A stretch of DNA of 64,000 nucleotides from Actinomadura viridilutea (GCA_003001795.1 PVNI01000006.1:1-64000); one strand, 5' to 3'; counted from the first letter of the stretch, positions 43,335 to 52,866 are shown. Notes: generated by a model not told the origin, from the sequence alone. Translations and numbers: made by a program.

Positions 43335-46000
43335 TGCCACGCCGTCTGACCTCCATCCGGTCGAGGGTCGCGCTGATGCTCCTCGTGCCGCTGGTGTCGC
43401 TCGTCGCGCTGTGGGCCTACCTGACCGCCATCAGCTTCGGCGACGCCAAGGAGCTGCTGGAGAGCGGCAAGCTCCAGGACCGGACGCTGCTGCCCACCCA
43501 GCGGCTGATCGACGCCCTGCAGAAGGAGCGCCGCCTGTCGATGGCCGCCGCGGTCGGCCGCGCCGCGGCGCCGCGCGCCGAGCTGGCCGCCCAGCGCCGC
43601 GCCACCGACCGCCTGCGCGCGACCGTGGAGCGTTACAGCAAGGACTCCGACACGCGCGGCGTGATCGAACCGCCCGTCCGCGCGCGCCTGGACGCGCTGC
43701 TGCGCCGGCTGGGCGAGCTGGACGCGCTGCGCCGTCTCGTCGACGCGCGGGGCGCCGAGCGGACCCGGGTCATGAACGACTACACCGCCGTCATCGACGC
43801 CGCGTTCGCGGTCTACGGCGCCGTCACCCCGGAGGACCCGCGCATCACCGCCGAGTCCCGCACGCTGCTGCAGCTCACCCGGGCCCGCGAGTACCTGGCC
43901 CGCGAGGACGCCCTGATCACCGGCGCGCTGGCCGCCGGCCGCCTCACCGCCGCCGAACGCGCGCAGTTCGCCCAGTTCGTCGGCGTCCAGCGGAACGCCT
44001 ACGCCGACACGGTGCCGAGCCTGCCCGCCGCCGACCGCTCCCGGTACGACCGGCTCGTCACCGCGCCGGAGTTCGCCCGGCTGAACGCCCTGGAGGAGCG
44101 GGTCCTGCACGCGGCGATCCCGGCCGCCCGGGTCCCCGCGCGCACCGGCCTCACCGGCGCCGCGGCGCGCGGCGGCGCCTCCGTCGGCGACCCCGCCGCG
44201 TTCATGAAGCCGCCGATCGAGGCGGCGGACTGGCACGCGGCCGCCCACCCCGTCCTCGACCGCCTGTACCGCTTTGAGAACCAGGTTCTCAAGGGCATCA
44301 CCGAACGGGCCCGCGGCATCGCCCTCGGCGTGTTCGCCCGGCTCGCCGTGGCGGGCGTCCTCGGCATGGCGGCCCTCGTCGCGTCGATCGTGGTCGCGAC
44401 GCGCGTCTCGCGGCGGCTGCTGCGCGAGTGCCGCTCCCTCGCCGCCCGCGTCGTCGACTTCACCAAGCGGCGCCTGCCGCAGATCGCCGAGGACGCGCGC
44501 GCCGGACGGCCCATCGCCCCGGACGAGGCGGAGCCCCTCGACGAGTACCAGATCGACGAGATCCGGCAGATCTCCGACTCGTTCACGCGCGCCCGCGACG
44601 CGGTGCTGCAGGCGGCCGCCGCCGAGGTCAACGCCCGGCGCGGCATCAACGAGGTCTTCGTCAACCTGGCCCGGCGCAACCAGGCGCTGCTGCACCGCCA
44701 GCTCAGCCTGCTCGACGAGATGGAGCACCGCACCGAGGACCCCGCCGAGCTGGCCGACCTGTTCCGCCTGGACCACCTGGCCACCCGCATGCGGCGGCAC
44801 GCCGAGGGCCTGGTCATCCTCGCGGGCCGCCCGTCCGGCCGCGGCTGGCGCAAGCCGGTGCCGCTGGTCGACGTGGTGCGCGGCGCCGTCGCCGAGGTCG
44901 AGGACTACCCGCGGGTCCGGGTGCAGCCGCTGCCCCGGCTGGCGGTGGCCGGAGCCGCGGTCGCCGACGTGGTGCACCTGCTGGCCGAGATCGTGGAGAA
45001 CGCCACCGCGTTCTCCCCGCCGCAGTCGCCCGTGCAGGTCAGCGGCCATCCGGTGGCCAGCGGCTTCGCCATCGAGGTGGAGGACCGGGGCCTCGGCATG
45101 TCGCTCGAGGCGGTGCAGCTGGCCAACGAGCGGCTGGCCGACCCGCCGGAGTTCGACCCGGCCGACAGCGCCCGGCTCGGCCTGTTCGTGGTGGCGCGGC
45201 TGGCCCGCCGCCACGGCATCCAGGTCACGCTGCGCCCGTCCCCGTACGGCGGGACCACGGCGGTCGTGCTGCTGCCCTCGTCGCTCATCGTCGAGCCCGA
45301 GCCGGAGGAGCCGCCGCGGCCGGTCGCGGAAGGCCAGGAGCGGCAGGTGATCCTGCAGCCCGTGGCCGCCTCGGCGCCCGCCTCGGAGACGGCCGCGAAC
45401 GGCCACACCGGCGTCATGCGCCTGGTCGCGGAGCCCGTCGAGCCGTCCGCGCCCACCGAGCCGGCGTCCGAGGAGCCGGGGACGCCGGGGCGCCCCGCGC
45501 CGCTCCCGCCGGGGGACGCGGCGCCGGAGGCGCTGCCGCAGCGGCGTCGCGTCGAAGGCCCGCCCGCCGGAGGCGACGCGGGAGGGCCGTCCGCGGGCGC
45601 GGCCCGGCCCCAGGCGCCGGCCCCCCAGCCGCTCATGACCAAGGACGGGTTGCCGCGGCGCAGGCGCCAGACGCACCTCGCGCCCCAGCTGCGCGAGCGG
45701 GTGGACGCCGAGCTGGCCGCCGCCGGGCGGCGCCCCCCGGTCGACCGCGCCCCCTCGGCCGGCGACACCGGGCCCCTGCCCGCTCCGCCCGCGCCGCCGC
45801 AGCACGGCGCCCCGCCCGCAGACCCCGCCGCAGCCCGCCCGGCCGCCGCGGACCCGCCGCGCTCGCCCGAGAGCCTTCGCTCGATGATGTCCGCCATGCA
45901 GCGCGGTTGGGAGCGCGGCCGCACCGAGGCGGAGCGGGACGGCGCCCCGCCGCAACCCTCAGCCGAACCACCCCGAGCCCAGGAGGACGACAGCCGATGA
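43331..46000 (+). CDS. cvnA: CvnA: membrane histidine-kinase-like sensor with NIT domain
   Basis: 889 residues from GTG 43331. Membrane segment about 13-33, then an extracellular nitrate/nitrite-sensing-type helical domain (about 36-320) with LLPTQRLIDALQKERRLS, second membrane segment about 328-352, HAMP region (about 353-420), a helical LARRNQALLHRQLSLLDEME segment replacing the usual phospho-accepting helix, and a HATPase domain (about 530-655) with EIVENATAFSPP and EDRGLGMS. The last ~230 residues are Pro/Ala-rich. It belongs to the sensory subunit of actinobacterial conservons. The stop overlaps cvnB by 4 bases. Confidence 0.93.
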   Translation: MMPRRLTSIRSRVALMLLVPLVSLVALWAYLTAISFGDAKELLESGKLQDRTLLPTQRLIDALQKERRLSMAAAVGRAAAPRAELAAQRRATDRLRATVERYSKDSDTRGVIEPPVRARLDALLRRLGELDALRRLVDARGAERTRVMNDYTAVIDAAFAVYGAVTPEDPRITAESRTLLQLTRAREYLAREDALITGALAAGRLTAAERAQFAQFVGVQRNAYADTVPSLPAADRSRYDRLVTAPEFARLNALEERVLHAAIPAARVPARTGLTGAAARGGASVGDPAAFMKPPIEAADWHAAAHPVLDRLYRFENQVLKGITERARGIALGVFARLAVAGVLGMAALVASIVVATRVSRRLLRECRSLAARVVDFTKRRLPQIAEDARAGRPIAPDEAEPLDEYQIDEIRQISDSFTRARDAVLQAAAAEVNARRGINEVFVNLARRNQALLHRQLSLLDEMEHRTEDPAELADLFRLDHLATRMRRHAEGLVILAGRPSGRGWRKPVPLVDVVRGAVAEVEDYPRVRVQPLPRLAVAGAAVADVVHLLAEIVENATAFSPPQSPVQVSGHPVASGFAIEVEDRGLGMSLEAVQLANERLADPPEFDPADSARLGLFVVARLARRHGIQVTLRPSPYGGTTAVVLLPSSLIVEPEPEEPPRPVAEGQERQVILQPVAASAPASETAANGHTGVMRLVAEPVEPSAPTEPASEEPGTPGRPAPLPPGDAAPEALPQRRRVEGPPAGGDAGGPSAGAARPQAPAPQPLMTKDGLPRRRRQTHLAPQLRERVDAELAAAGRRPPVDRAPSAGDTGPLPAPPAPPQHGAPPADPAAARPAAADPPRSPESLRSMMSAMQRGWERGRTEAERDGAPPQPSAEPPRAQEDDSR

Positions 46001-46443
46001 CACAACCCCAACAGGCTGGAACGGATACGGCGGGCGGAGCCGGCGGCGAGCTGAGCTGGCTGCTCGACAATCTCGTCCAGCGGGTCGCGCAGGTGCAGAA
46101 CGCGGTCGTGCTGTCCAGCGACGGCCTGCGCATCGCCGCCTCCAGCGGGCTGGAGCCCGAGCAGGCCGACCACCTGGCGGCGGTGGCGGCCAGCTTCCAG
46201 AGCCTCGCCCGCGGCGCGGGGGAGAGCTTCGGGGGCGGCCCGGTGCGGCAGACCATCGTGGAGATGGAGTCGGCCTTCCTGTTCGTCACCGCCGCCGGGC
46301 AGGGCGCGTGCCTGGCCGTGCTGGCGGAGGCGGGCGCCGACCTCGGCGTCATCGCCTACGAGATGGCCATGCTCGTCACCCGGGTCGGGCAGCACCTGTC
46401 GGCCGACCCGCGGGTGGGCGCCGGCGAGCCGGGCGGCGTCTGA
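45997..46443 (+). CDS. cvnB: CvnB: roadblock/LC7 protein
   Basis: 148 residues; the ATG overlaps the cvnA stop as ATGA. Roadblock fold with ELSWLLDNLVQRVAQVQNAVVLSSDGL, LAAVAASFQSLARGAGESFGG and VIAYEMAMLVTRVGQHL. Thought to regulate the GTPase CvnD. Paralogous to the gene at 42637. Confidence 0.93.
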   Translation: MTQPQQAGTDTAGGAGGELSWLLDNLVQRVAQVQNAVVLSSDGLRIAASSGLEPEQADHLAAVAASFQSLARGAGESFGGGPVRQTIVEMESAFLFVTAAGQGACLAVLAEAGADLGVIAYEMAMLVTRVGQHLSADPRVGAGEPGGV

Positions 46444-46444
46444 C

Positions 46445-46921
46445 GTGGCCGGCCCGCACCCGACGGGGCCCGAGGACGCGGGCCGCCGGGCCCCGGCATG
46501 GAACGACGAGTCGGCGGGACCGGTGGTGCGCCCCTACGCGCTCACCGGAGGCCGCACCGACCATCAGCGCGCCGAGCAGTTCGACCTGGTCGCCCTGATC
46601 GTCACCGACGAGGCGGCGGTGGCCGCGCGCGAGGCCGGCGGCGCCGCGGCGACGCAGGTCCCGCCCGGACCGCCCGCCGGTCCGGCGGCGGACCGGTGGG
46701 CACCGGAGCCGGAACATGAGATGATCTTGGCGCTTTGCCGTACTCCGCTGTCGGTCGTCGAGATAGCGTCGGAACTTGAACTCCCCCTGGGGGTCGTCCG
46801 GGTCCTTCTCGGCGACCTGCTCGACCGCTCGCTGATCCAGGTCCGCCGACCCGCGCCGGTGGCCCAGTTCCCCAGCGAGCGCGTACTCAAGGAAGTGATC
46901 GATGGAATCCGTGCGCTCTGA
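46445..46921 (+). CDS. cvnC: CvnC: DUF742 protein
   Basis: 158 residues from a GTG one base after the cvnB stop. The DUF742 signature is GPVVRPYALTGGRTD near the N-terminus and the C-terminal winged-helix-like LCRTPLSVVEIASELELPLGVVRVLLGDLLDRSL with VLKEVIDGIRAL at the end. Between them is a variable Ala/Gly linker. It forms part of the conservon complex; its last 20 bases overlap cvnD. Confidence 0.93.
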   Translation: MAGPHPTGPEDAGRRAPAWNDESAGPVVRPYALTGGRTDHQRAEQFDLVALIVTDEAAVAAREAGGAAATQVPPGPPAGPAADRWAPEPEHEMILALCRTPLSVVEIASELELPLGVVRVLLGDLLDRSLIQVRRPAPVAQFPSERVLKEVIDGIRAL

Positions 46922-47516
46922 CGCGGGCCCGCACCAGGGCGATTCCGCGCTGACCGTCAAGATCCTGGTGGCCGGCGGGTTCGGGGTCGGCAAGACCACG
47001 CTGGTGAGCGCGGTGAGCGAGATCCGGCCGCTGCGGACCGAGGAGGCGCTCACCGAGAAGAGCATCGGGATCGACGACACCAGCGCCGTCCAGGACAAGA
47101 CCACCACGACGGTGGCCATGGACTTCGGCCGCATCACGCTGCCCAACGGCCTGGTGCTGTTCGTGTTCGGCACCCCGGGCCAGGACCGGTTCTGGTTCAT
47201 GTGGGACGAGCTGGCCAAGGGGGCGCTGGGCGCGGTGGTGCTGGTCGACACCCGGAGGCTCGCCGACTGCTTCGCCTCGGTGGACTACTTCGAACGCCGC
47301 GGAGTCCCGTTCATCATCGGCGTGAACCGGTTCGACGGCGCGACGCGGCACTCGCCCGAGCAGGTCCGCGACGCCCTCGACCTGCCGTCGTACGTGCCGG
47401 TCATCGAGTGCGACGTGCGCGACCGCGAGTCCGCCAAGCAGGTGCTGATCACGCTGGTGGAGCACATCATGCGGTCGATGAGCGCCCGGCGCGACCCGGG
47501 GGCGCTCACCTACTGA
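46902..47516 (+). CDS. cvnD: CvnD: Ras-like GTP/ATP-binding protein
   Basis: 204 residues. P-loop VAGGFGVGKTTLVSAVSE (G1, GGFGVGKT), G2-like TTTTVAMDFGRI, G3 FGTPGQDRFWFMW, G4 GVNRFDGA. These are typical of CvnD and MglA-like GTPases. With CvnB as regulator it would signal downstream of CvnA. Last gene of the operon; the start is within the end of cvnC. Confidence 0.94.
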   Translation: MESVRSDAGPHQGDSALTVKILVAGGFGVGKTTLVSAVSEIRPLRTEEALTEKSIGIDDTSAVQDKTTTTVAMDFGRITLPNGLVLFVFGTPGQDRFWFMWDELAKGALGAVVLVDTRRLADCFASVDYFERRGVPFIIGVNRFDGATRHSPEQVRDALDLPSYVPVIECDVRDRESAKQVLITLVEHIMRSMSARRDPGALTY

Positions 47517-47533
47517 GCCGCCTCCGCCGCCCG

Positions 47534-47975
47534 TCACAGGGCGGTGAAGTCGGCGGCGTCGAAACCGGGGGAGACGACGCGGCTCACCAGCGCCTCCTCG
47601 GCCCCGGCGGGACGGGCGGCCTGCCACGTCCCGGCCGGGACCAGCGCCTGCGGCCGCCGGCCGGCGGCCGCGTCCGGGGCGAGGACGACCGTCTCCGGCT
47701 CCGGGCCGGAGCGGTCGCCGGCGCCGCCCCGGCATGAGCGCCGGCGGCCCGCCGCGGTGCCACGGCCACAGCTCGTCCGAGCGGACGGTGTGCCACACCG
47801 ACTCCTCGCCCGGCGGCAGCGGGAAGTAGATGCCGGTGGCCGACGCCCGCTCGCCGGGGTAGCCGTCCGGGGTGAAGCGCGCCGCCGTGCGCCAGGTCGC
47901 GCGGAACCAGCCGCCCTCGGGATGCGGCAGCAGGTCTAGGAGCTCGGCGGTGTCCGGGCGCACCAGCAGCGCCAC
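47534..47975 (-). pseudogene. DUF985 (cupin_5) protein broken by a frameshift
   Basis: The N-terminal part from GTG 47975 reads LLVRPDTAELLDLLPHPEGGW, then TGIYFPLPPGEESVWHTVRSDELWPWHRGG in one frame. From about 47740 the family sequence continues in another frame: GGAGDRSGPEPETVVLAPD, PQALVPAGTWQ and VVSPGFDAADFTAL up to a stop at 47534. A single extra base near 47735-47745 explains the shift. Total length (~147 codons) fits the family. It is either a pseudogene or a sequencing error. The cupin fold is otherwise complete. Confidence 0.75.
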
Positions 47976-48036
47976 GTGCCGTCCGTGCGGCCCCGCGCCG
48001 CGCGTCCGCACGCGCCACGCGGGCGCGGTCGACCAC

Positions 48037-48064
48037 GGCGGAGGGCGGGGCGGCGCCCTCCGCC
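48037..48064. terminator. Uma2 gene terminator hairpin
   Basis: A 10-bp stem GGCGGAGGGC (48037-48046) with GCCCTCCGCC (48055-48064), downstream of the minus-strand Uma2 gene. Confidence 0.65.
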
Positions 48065-48117
48065 CCAGACTCGGCGGTCGATCGGGCGGCGCCGGGCCCG
48101 GGCCGCCGCGGAGCAGG

Positions 48118-48735
48118 TCACTCCATCTCCGACAGGCGGGCCGGGTCGAAGCCGATGGGGAACGGACGGTCGACCGTCAGCTCCTCGCCGGCCCGGGCCC
48201 GCGCGAGGATGCGGTAGACGGAGCCGTCGGGGGCGGGCCCGCCCCCGGCCGGGCCGCTCAGCTCCAGGAGCGTCACCGCGGGCCGCGGTTCCAGGTCGAC
48301 GATCCAGTAGTGCGGGATGCCGGTCGCGGCGTACTCGGCCACCTTGGCGCACCGGTCGACCCGCTCGCTGCCCGTGCGCGGCGTGACGACCTCGGCCACC
48401 AGGATCAGGTCCGGGCCGTAGTAGGCGCGGCTGCGCCGCTCCAAGGCGGCGCGGGCCGCCTCCCGGCTGACCACGAACACGTCGGGCTTGCGGACGCCGC
48501 GCGGCGTGATGACGTCCTGCGGCGCGCCCGCCACGTGCACGTCCGCGCCCGCCCGACCGGCGGCGTCCTTGAGGATGTCGCGGAGCCGGGCGGCGGCGTG
48601 GTCGTGCCACAGGTCACCGGGCACCTCGGTCAGCCAGCCGTCGGCCAGCTCGTAGCGACGCCCGTCCTCGTCGGGCATGGCGTCCAGGTCGTAGAGCGTG
48701 TAGGGGCCGTACGCGTGGCCGACGGCGCTGCCCAC
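48118..48735 (-). CDS. Uma2 family protein (DUF820, PD-(D/E)XK fold)
   Basis: 205 residues from GTG 48735, which has GGGAGGGAGG upstream; open frame further up is not needed. YTLYDLDAMPDEDGRRYELADGWLTEV is the N-terminal signature, with catalytic elements RKPDVFVV and LILVAEVVTPRT in the core. Uma2 proteins are abundant in actinomycetes and cyanobacteria and look like restriction-type nucleases, but their function is unknown. Solitary gene, divergent from the DUF1707 gene. Confidence 0.88.
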   Translation of the reverse strand: MGSAVGHAYGPYTLYDLDAMPDEDGRRYELADGWLTEVPGDLWHDHAAARLRDILKDAAGRAGADVHVAGAPQDVITPRGVRKPDVFVVSREAARAALERRSRAYYGPDLILVAEVVTPRTGSERVDRCAKVAEYAATGIPHYWIVDLEPRPAVTLLELSGPAGGGPAPDGSVYRILARARAGEELTVDRPFPIGFDPARLSEME

Positions 48736-48853
48736 GGTCGCCTCCCTCCCCCCGAAGATCGGCCCTAGCGCGAATCTAACCGACCTCGTCCCGACGGGGC
48801 CGCGCGGCGCGCGTCGAACCGGATAACTCTCGCCAGCGGAGCGGAGCCGAGTT

Positions 48854-48868
48854 ACGATGTATCTCGAT
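48854..48868. promoter_or_regulatory. ACGATGTATCTCGAT element before the DUF1707 gene
   Basis: This element resembles the repeats upstream of the DUF4097-padR operon (33051-33091). It lies 109 bp before the DUF1707 start. A nearby inverted repeat TAACTC (48824-48829) / GAGTTA (48849-48854) flanks it. Confidence 0.35.
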
Positions 48869-48976
48869 TTTCCGCTCCAAGGTCGATTCGCCGTGAGACT
48901 CCCGCCGCACGAGGGTTCAGGGTCAGGCGGCGCCGTCCCCGCGGCGCCGTGAAGGGGACGTGAAGGGGACGATGCG

Positions 48977-49603
48977 ATGAACGTCGAGCAGCGGCCGCGG
49001 CCCGTGCACACGCCCAGGTCCTCCATGCGCGCCTCCGACCGCGACCGCGACGAGCGCCTCGTCCTGCTGCACACCGCCTACGCGGAGGGACGGCTGACCG
49101 AGGCCGAGCTGGACGAGCGCATCGACCAGGTGCTGGCCGCCCGCACCTACGCCGACCTCGACCGCCTCACCGCCGACCTGCCCGACGCCGGGGACGGCGC
49201 CTGCCCGGCCCGTCCGGCGGCGGACGGGCCGCGGTCCCGCGTCGTCCCCGGACCCCGTACCGGCCTGGCCGGACGCTGGCAGATGGCCTACAAGAGCGAC
49301 GTGCGCCGCACCGGCCGCTGGCGGCTGCCGGAGCGGTACACGGTCGTGGTCTACAAGGGCGCGTGCGTGCTCGACCTGCGGTCGGTCGAGCTGGCGTCGT
49401 CGGTCACCGTGATGCGGGTGGCGGCCTACAAGTCGCGCGTCGACATCGTCGTCCCGCCGGACGTGCGGCTGGAGATCGCGGGGCTGGGCGTGTCCAGCGA
49501 AGTGCACGGCGCCGCCGCGGGGATCGACGCGCCGGTGGTGCATGTGCAGGGGATCGCCTACAAAGGCACGATCCTGGCAAAAGATCAACTTGGCCTGGCC
49601 TGA
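48977..49603 (+). CDS. DUF1707 domain protein with LiaF-like C-terminal domain
   Basis: 208 residues. The DUF1707 segment (about 17-67) is MRASDRDRDERLVLLHTAYAEGRL then DERIDQVLAARTYADLDRLTADLP, a helical domain frequent in actinobacteria. The C-terminal part (about 100-205) has a beta pattern: VVVYKGACVLDLRSVELASS, YKSRVDIVVPPDVRLEIAGLGV and KGTILAKDQL, like LiaF/cell-wall-active-antibiotic-response proteins. No membrane helix. Likely a cytoplasmic envelope-stress component; specific role unknown. Confidence 0.85.
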   Translation: MNVEQRPRPVHTPRSSMRASDRDRDERLVLLHTAYAEGRLTEAELDERIDQVLAARTYADLDRLTADLPDAGDGACPARPAADGPRSRVVPGPRTGLAGRWQMAYKSDVRRTGRWRLPERYTVVVYKGACVLDLRSVELASSVTVMRVAAYKSRVDIVVPPDVRLEIAGLGVSSEVHGAAAGIDAPVVHVQGIAYKGTILAKDQLGLA

Positions 49604-49782
49604 GGCGATATAAACGCTCCGCGGCACCTTTGACCGGCGATCGCGCGGTTGTCGGTACAGACGCTGATCTGACGCGGTTTGATGGTGACCCGAGCGCCGA
49701 GCGGGGCGCCGAGTGGCACCGAGTGGGCGTCGAGTGGCAACGACGGGTCCTGCGGGACCGCTGCGGGTGTGAAGGAGCGGGA

Positions 49783-52700
49783 GTGACGGCACAGACCCCT
49801 GAGCAGGACAGCGCCCGGCCGTCGGCGGGGGCGGATCCTTCACCGGGGGCCGACCAGGCCGGCCCGCAGGACTCCCGGCGGATCCGGCGGCGGCTGGCCT
49901 TCACCACGGCCGAGACGCTGGAAGAGGAGGCGCCTTCGCCGAAGCGGCGGGCCCGGGGCAAGAACGGACGCGCCAAGGGCGCCGTGTCGCCGTGGCTGCG
50001 CGCCGAGCAGGCCTGGCGGCGCGCGGGCCTGTCCTGGCAGCCGTCCGATGACGCCGACGCCGCCGCCTCCGGGGCGGAGCCCGCCCCCGAGGCCGAATCG
50101 AAGGCCGAGCCCGAGCCCCGGCCGAAGCCGGCGGCGAAGGCCGCACCGAAGCCCGAACCGAAGACCGAACCGAAGACCGAACGGAAGAGCGCCCCGAAGA
50201 GCCGGACCGAGCCGAAGAGCACGACCGACGCGAAGAGCGCCTCGCAGAGCACGGGTGATTCGAAGGGCAAGGCCGACGCGAAGGCCGAGGCGCAGACCGG
50301 ATCGAAGAGCAAGGCCGCCCCGAAGACCGAGACCGAGGACTCGCCGAAGACGCGGGCGGAGAAGGCGGAGCCCGAGCCCGCTCCCGCGTCCGAGCGGCAG
50401 TCCGCTGAGCGCGCGAAGGTTGCGGCGGGGGCGCGCGGGGCGCTGGTCGGCGCCGGCGCCGCCGTCGGCGTCGCGGTCGTCGTCGCGGTGGCGGCGGGCG
50501 TGCACGCGGTCGGGAGCGGCGACGGCGGCGCGGGACCGGCGGCGCCCGCCGCCGTCGCGGCCGAGCGCCTGTTCGGCGCCGATCCGGCGGGGACCGACGG
50601 CCTGGTCCAGGAGCTGTCCGCGGTCGCGGCGTCCGGCGGGACGGTCGTGGCGGTGGGCGGCGAGCAGCCGGTCGACGACGGCGCGGGCCGGGAACGCGCG
50701 CAGTTCCTGGTGTCCGGCGACGCCGGCCTCAGCTGGCGGCTGGCGCGCGTGAAGGCCGCGAACGGGGACGAGCCCGCCCCCGGCGACCGGCCCCGGCTCG
50801 TCGCCGGAGGTTCGGGCCGGTGGGTGGCGCTGGGGGAGGCCGCCGCGCCGTCCGGAACGGCCCCCGGGACGGCGGTGTGGACCAGCCGCGACGGCGGCGT
50901 CTGGACCCGTGAGGCGGCGAGCGCGTCCGCGGCGTTCCGCCCCGGCGACCGGATCAGCGCGCTGGCCCGCACACCCTCGGGTTTCGTGGCCGCGGGCGCC
51001 CATTCCCCGACCGGGCGGTTCCGGGGCGACCAGCGCGCCGTGCTGTGGACCTCGGCCGACGGGCGGTCGTGGCGGCGCCTCGACCGCCCGGGAGGCGGCG
51101 AGATCACCGAACTCGACCGGGTCGCGGCGCTCGGGAACGGCGGGCTGGTGGCGCACGGCCGGTTCGACCGCAAGGCCGCCAAGACCGTGAAGGGCAAGGG
51201 CAAGCGCAGGCAGCGGACCGTCGTGCGGCGCGGCGAGGGGCTGTGGGTGTCGCCCGACGGCGGGCGGACCTGGACGCAGGTCGCGCTGCCGCGGGCGCAG
51301 GGGGCCTACGGGCCCGTGATCGGGCCGGTGGCCGGACCCGGCGGCGTGTACGTCGTCCGGGAGGGCAGGCGCGTCGCCAAGGGGAAGAAGCGGCGCGCCG
51401 CGACCCGCTACGGCGTGGTCTTCGCGTCGGCCGACGGGCGGACGTGGACGCCCTCAGGGCAGGTGTCGGCGCCGTCGTACCGCGGCGTCGCGCGGCTGGC
51501 GGGAACGTCCGCGGGCCTGGCGGTCCTGGTGCGCGGCAAGGGCGGCGCCGGGACGGTGCTGCGCAGCGGCGACGGGCGCTCGTGGCGGGTCGGCGGCGGC
51601 ATCGGGGCGATGGGCGGCGGCTCGGGGACCGGCCTCGCCGTCAACGGGCTGACCGTCGCGGCCGGCGCCGCCGCCGTCCTCGCCGGACGCCGGGGCGACG
51701 ACCCCTACCTGGCGCTGTCGAGCGCCGCTGCCGCGCGCCCGGTGACCACGGTGGACCTGACCGGCGTGCCGGGGGTGATCCGTCCCGAGCGCACCGTCAC
51801 GTCGATGAGCGCGGCGGCGGGCCGCGTCGTCGCCGTGGGCAGCACCGGCGGCGGCGGCGCGGTGTGGAGCGCGCCGGCCGCGGACCCCGACGCCTGGACG
51901 CGCGCCCGGATCAGCGGCGCGGGCGCGGCGGTCGGCGGCCCGGGCCGGCCGCGGCAGCGGTTCGGCGACGTCGTCCACGGCCCCAAGGGGTGGCTCGCCG
52001 TCGGACGCGTCACCGCCCCGGACGGCAAGACCACGCCGTTGGCGGCCCAGTCCGCCGACGGCGCGGCATGGCGCAGGACGCGGTTCCCCGGCGCGAAGGA
52101 CGCCCTCCTGGAGGCGTGCGCCTCCGGGCCGTCCGGCTACGTGGTCGTCGGCTCGTCCGGCGGGAAGATCGCCACCTGGCGTTCCGCCGACCTCACGCGA
52201 TGGAAGCGCGGCGCCGGCGCGGGCAAGGGCGACCTGCGGGGCCCCGCCTGGATGCGGGACGTCGCGGCCACCTCCAAGGGCTACGTGGCCGTCGGCGGCC
52301 GCCGGGCGACCGGCGGCGCCGGTCGCGGCAGGCAAGCGCCCGCCACCTACCTGCCCGCCGTGTGGACGTCGAGGGACGGCGGGACGTGGTCGGCCGCTGC
52401 GCCGCCGCCGCTGCCGTCCGGCATCGTCTCGGGGGCCTTCCACCAGGTGGTGGCCCGCGGCGACCTGCTGGTCGGGTTCGGCTGGGGCAGCACGGCGCAG
52501 GCCCCGGGCGCGCCCGCGCGCTGGCTGGCGTTCACCGGTGTGTCGACCGACGGCGGCCGGACGTGGCGGACGAGCGTGCCTCCGGGCGCCGAGCAGGGGG
52601 CGGAGATCACCTCGTCCGCGGTGACGCCCAAGGGGTTCGCGGCGGCCGGCACGGTCGGCCGTCCCGGCGCGCAGGACGCGGCCATGTGGGCGTCGCCCGA

Positions 52701-52866
52701 CGGGGTCGCGTGGCGGCGGGTCCCGGCGCACGGCCACGGTCTCGACGGGCCGGGGGATCAGCGGTTCACGGCGCTGGCGGCCGTCGGCGGAGACGTGCTC
52801 GCCGTGGGCGTGGACGCCGGCCACCGCGGGGAGACGCCGGTCCTGTGGCGGACGGCGGCCCCCTGA
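49783..52866 (+). CDS. Very large single-pass membrane protein with Asp-box (BNR) repeats
   Basis: 1027 residues from GTG 49783, with GAAGGAG upstream; the frame stays open further 5' but overlaps the DUF1707 gene. Residues 1-90 are cytoplasmic, about 90-215 are a Lys/Glu/Pro/Ala/Ser-rich low-complexity segment, and one membrane helix (about 217-240) follows. The outer ~790 residues contain about ten Asp-box motifs such as SRDGGVWT, SPDGGRTW, SADGRTW and STDGGRTW, marks of sialidase-like beta-propellers. No catalytic sialidase residues were recognised, so it may be a binding or sensory protein. Function unknown. Confidence 0.8.
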   Translation: MTAQTPEQDSARPSAGADPSPGADQAGPQDSRRIRRRLAFTTAETLEEEAPSPKRRARGKNGRAKGAVSPWLRAEQAWRRAGLSWQPSDDADAAASGAEPAPEAESKAEPEPRPKPAAKAAPKPEPKTEPKTERKSAPKSRTEPKSTTDAKSASQSTGDSKGKADAKAEAQTGSKSKAAPKTETEDSPKTRAEKAEPEPAPASERQSAERAKVAAGARGALVGAGAAVGVAVVVAVAAGVHAVGSGDGGAGPAAPAAVAAERLFGADPAGTDGLVQELSAVAASGGTVVAVGGEQPVDDGAGRERAQFLVSGDAGLSWRLARVKAANGDEPAPGDRPRLVAGGSGRWVALGEAAAPSGTAPGTAVWTSRDGGVWTREAASASAAFRPGDRISALARTPSGFVAAGAHSPTGRFRGDQRAVLWTSADGRSWRRLDRPGGGEITELDRVAALGNGGLVAHGRFDRKAAKTVKGKGKRRQRTVVRRGEGLWVSPDGGRTWTQVALPRAQGAYGPVIGPVAGPGGVYVVREGRRVAKGKKRRAATRYGVVFASADGRTWTPSGQVSAPSYRGVARLAGTSAGLAVLVRGKGGAGTVLRSGDGRSWRVGGGIGAMGGGSGTGLAVNGLTVAAGAAAVLAGRRGDDPYLALSSAAAARPVTTVDLTGVPGVIRPERTVTSMSAAAGRVVAVGSTGGGGAVWSAPAADPDAWTRARISGAGAAVGGPGRPRQRFGDVVHGPKGWLAVGRVTAPDGKTTPLAAQSADGAAWRRTRFPGAKDALLEACASGPSGYVVVGSSGGKIATWRSADLTRWKRGAGAGKGDLRGPAWMRDVAATSKGYVAVGGRRATGGAGRGRQAPATYLPAVWTSRDGGTWSAAAPPPLPSGIVSGAFHQVVARGDLLVGFGWGSTAQAPGAPARWLAFTGVSTDGGRTWRTSVPPGAEQGAEITSSAVTPKGFAAAGTVGRPGAQDAAMWASPDGVAWRRVPAHGHGLDGPGDQRFTALAAVGGDVLAVGVDAGHRGETPVLWRTAAP
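50090..50375 (+). repeat. Low-complexity degenerate AAGxCCGA repeats inside the Asp-box gene
   Basis: Tandem-like codons for KPEPKTEPKTERKS and KSKAAPKTETE give a highly charged unstructured tail with clear local repetition of AAGACCGAACC. It lies in the predicted cytoplasmic part. Confidence 0.6.

Noticed and set aside
42989..45955. Long open frame on the minus strand opposite cvnA
   Set aside because: Shadow of cvnA: low-complexity Arg/Gly/Ala composition and no domain.
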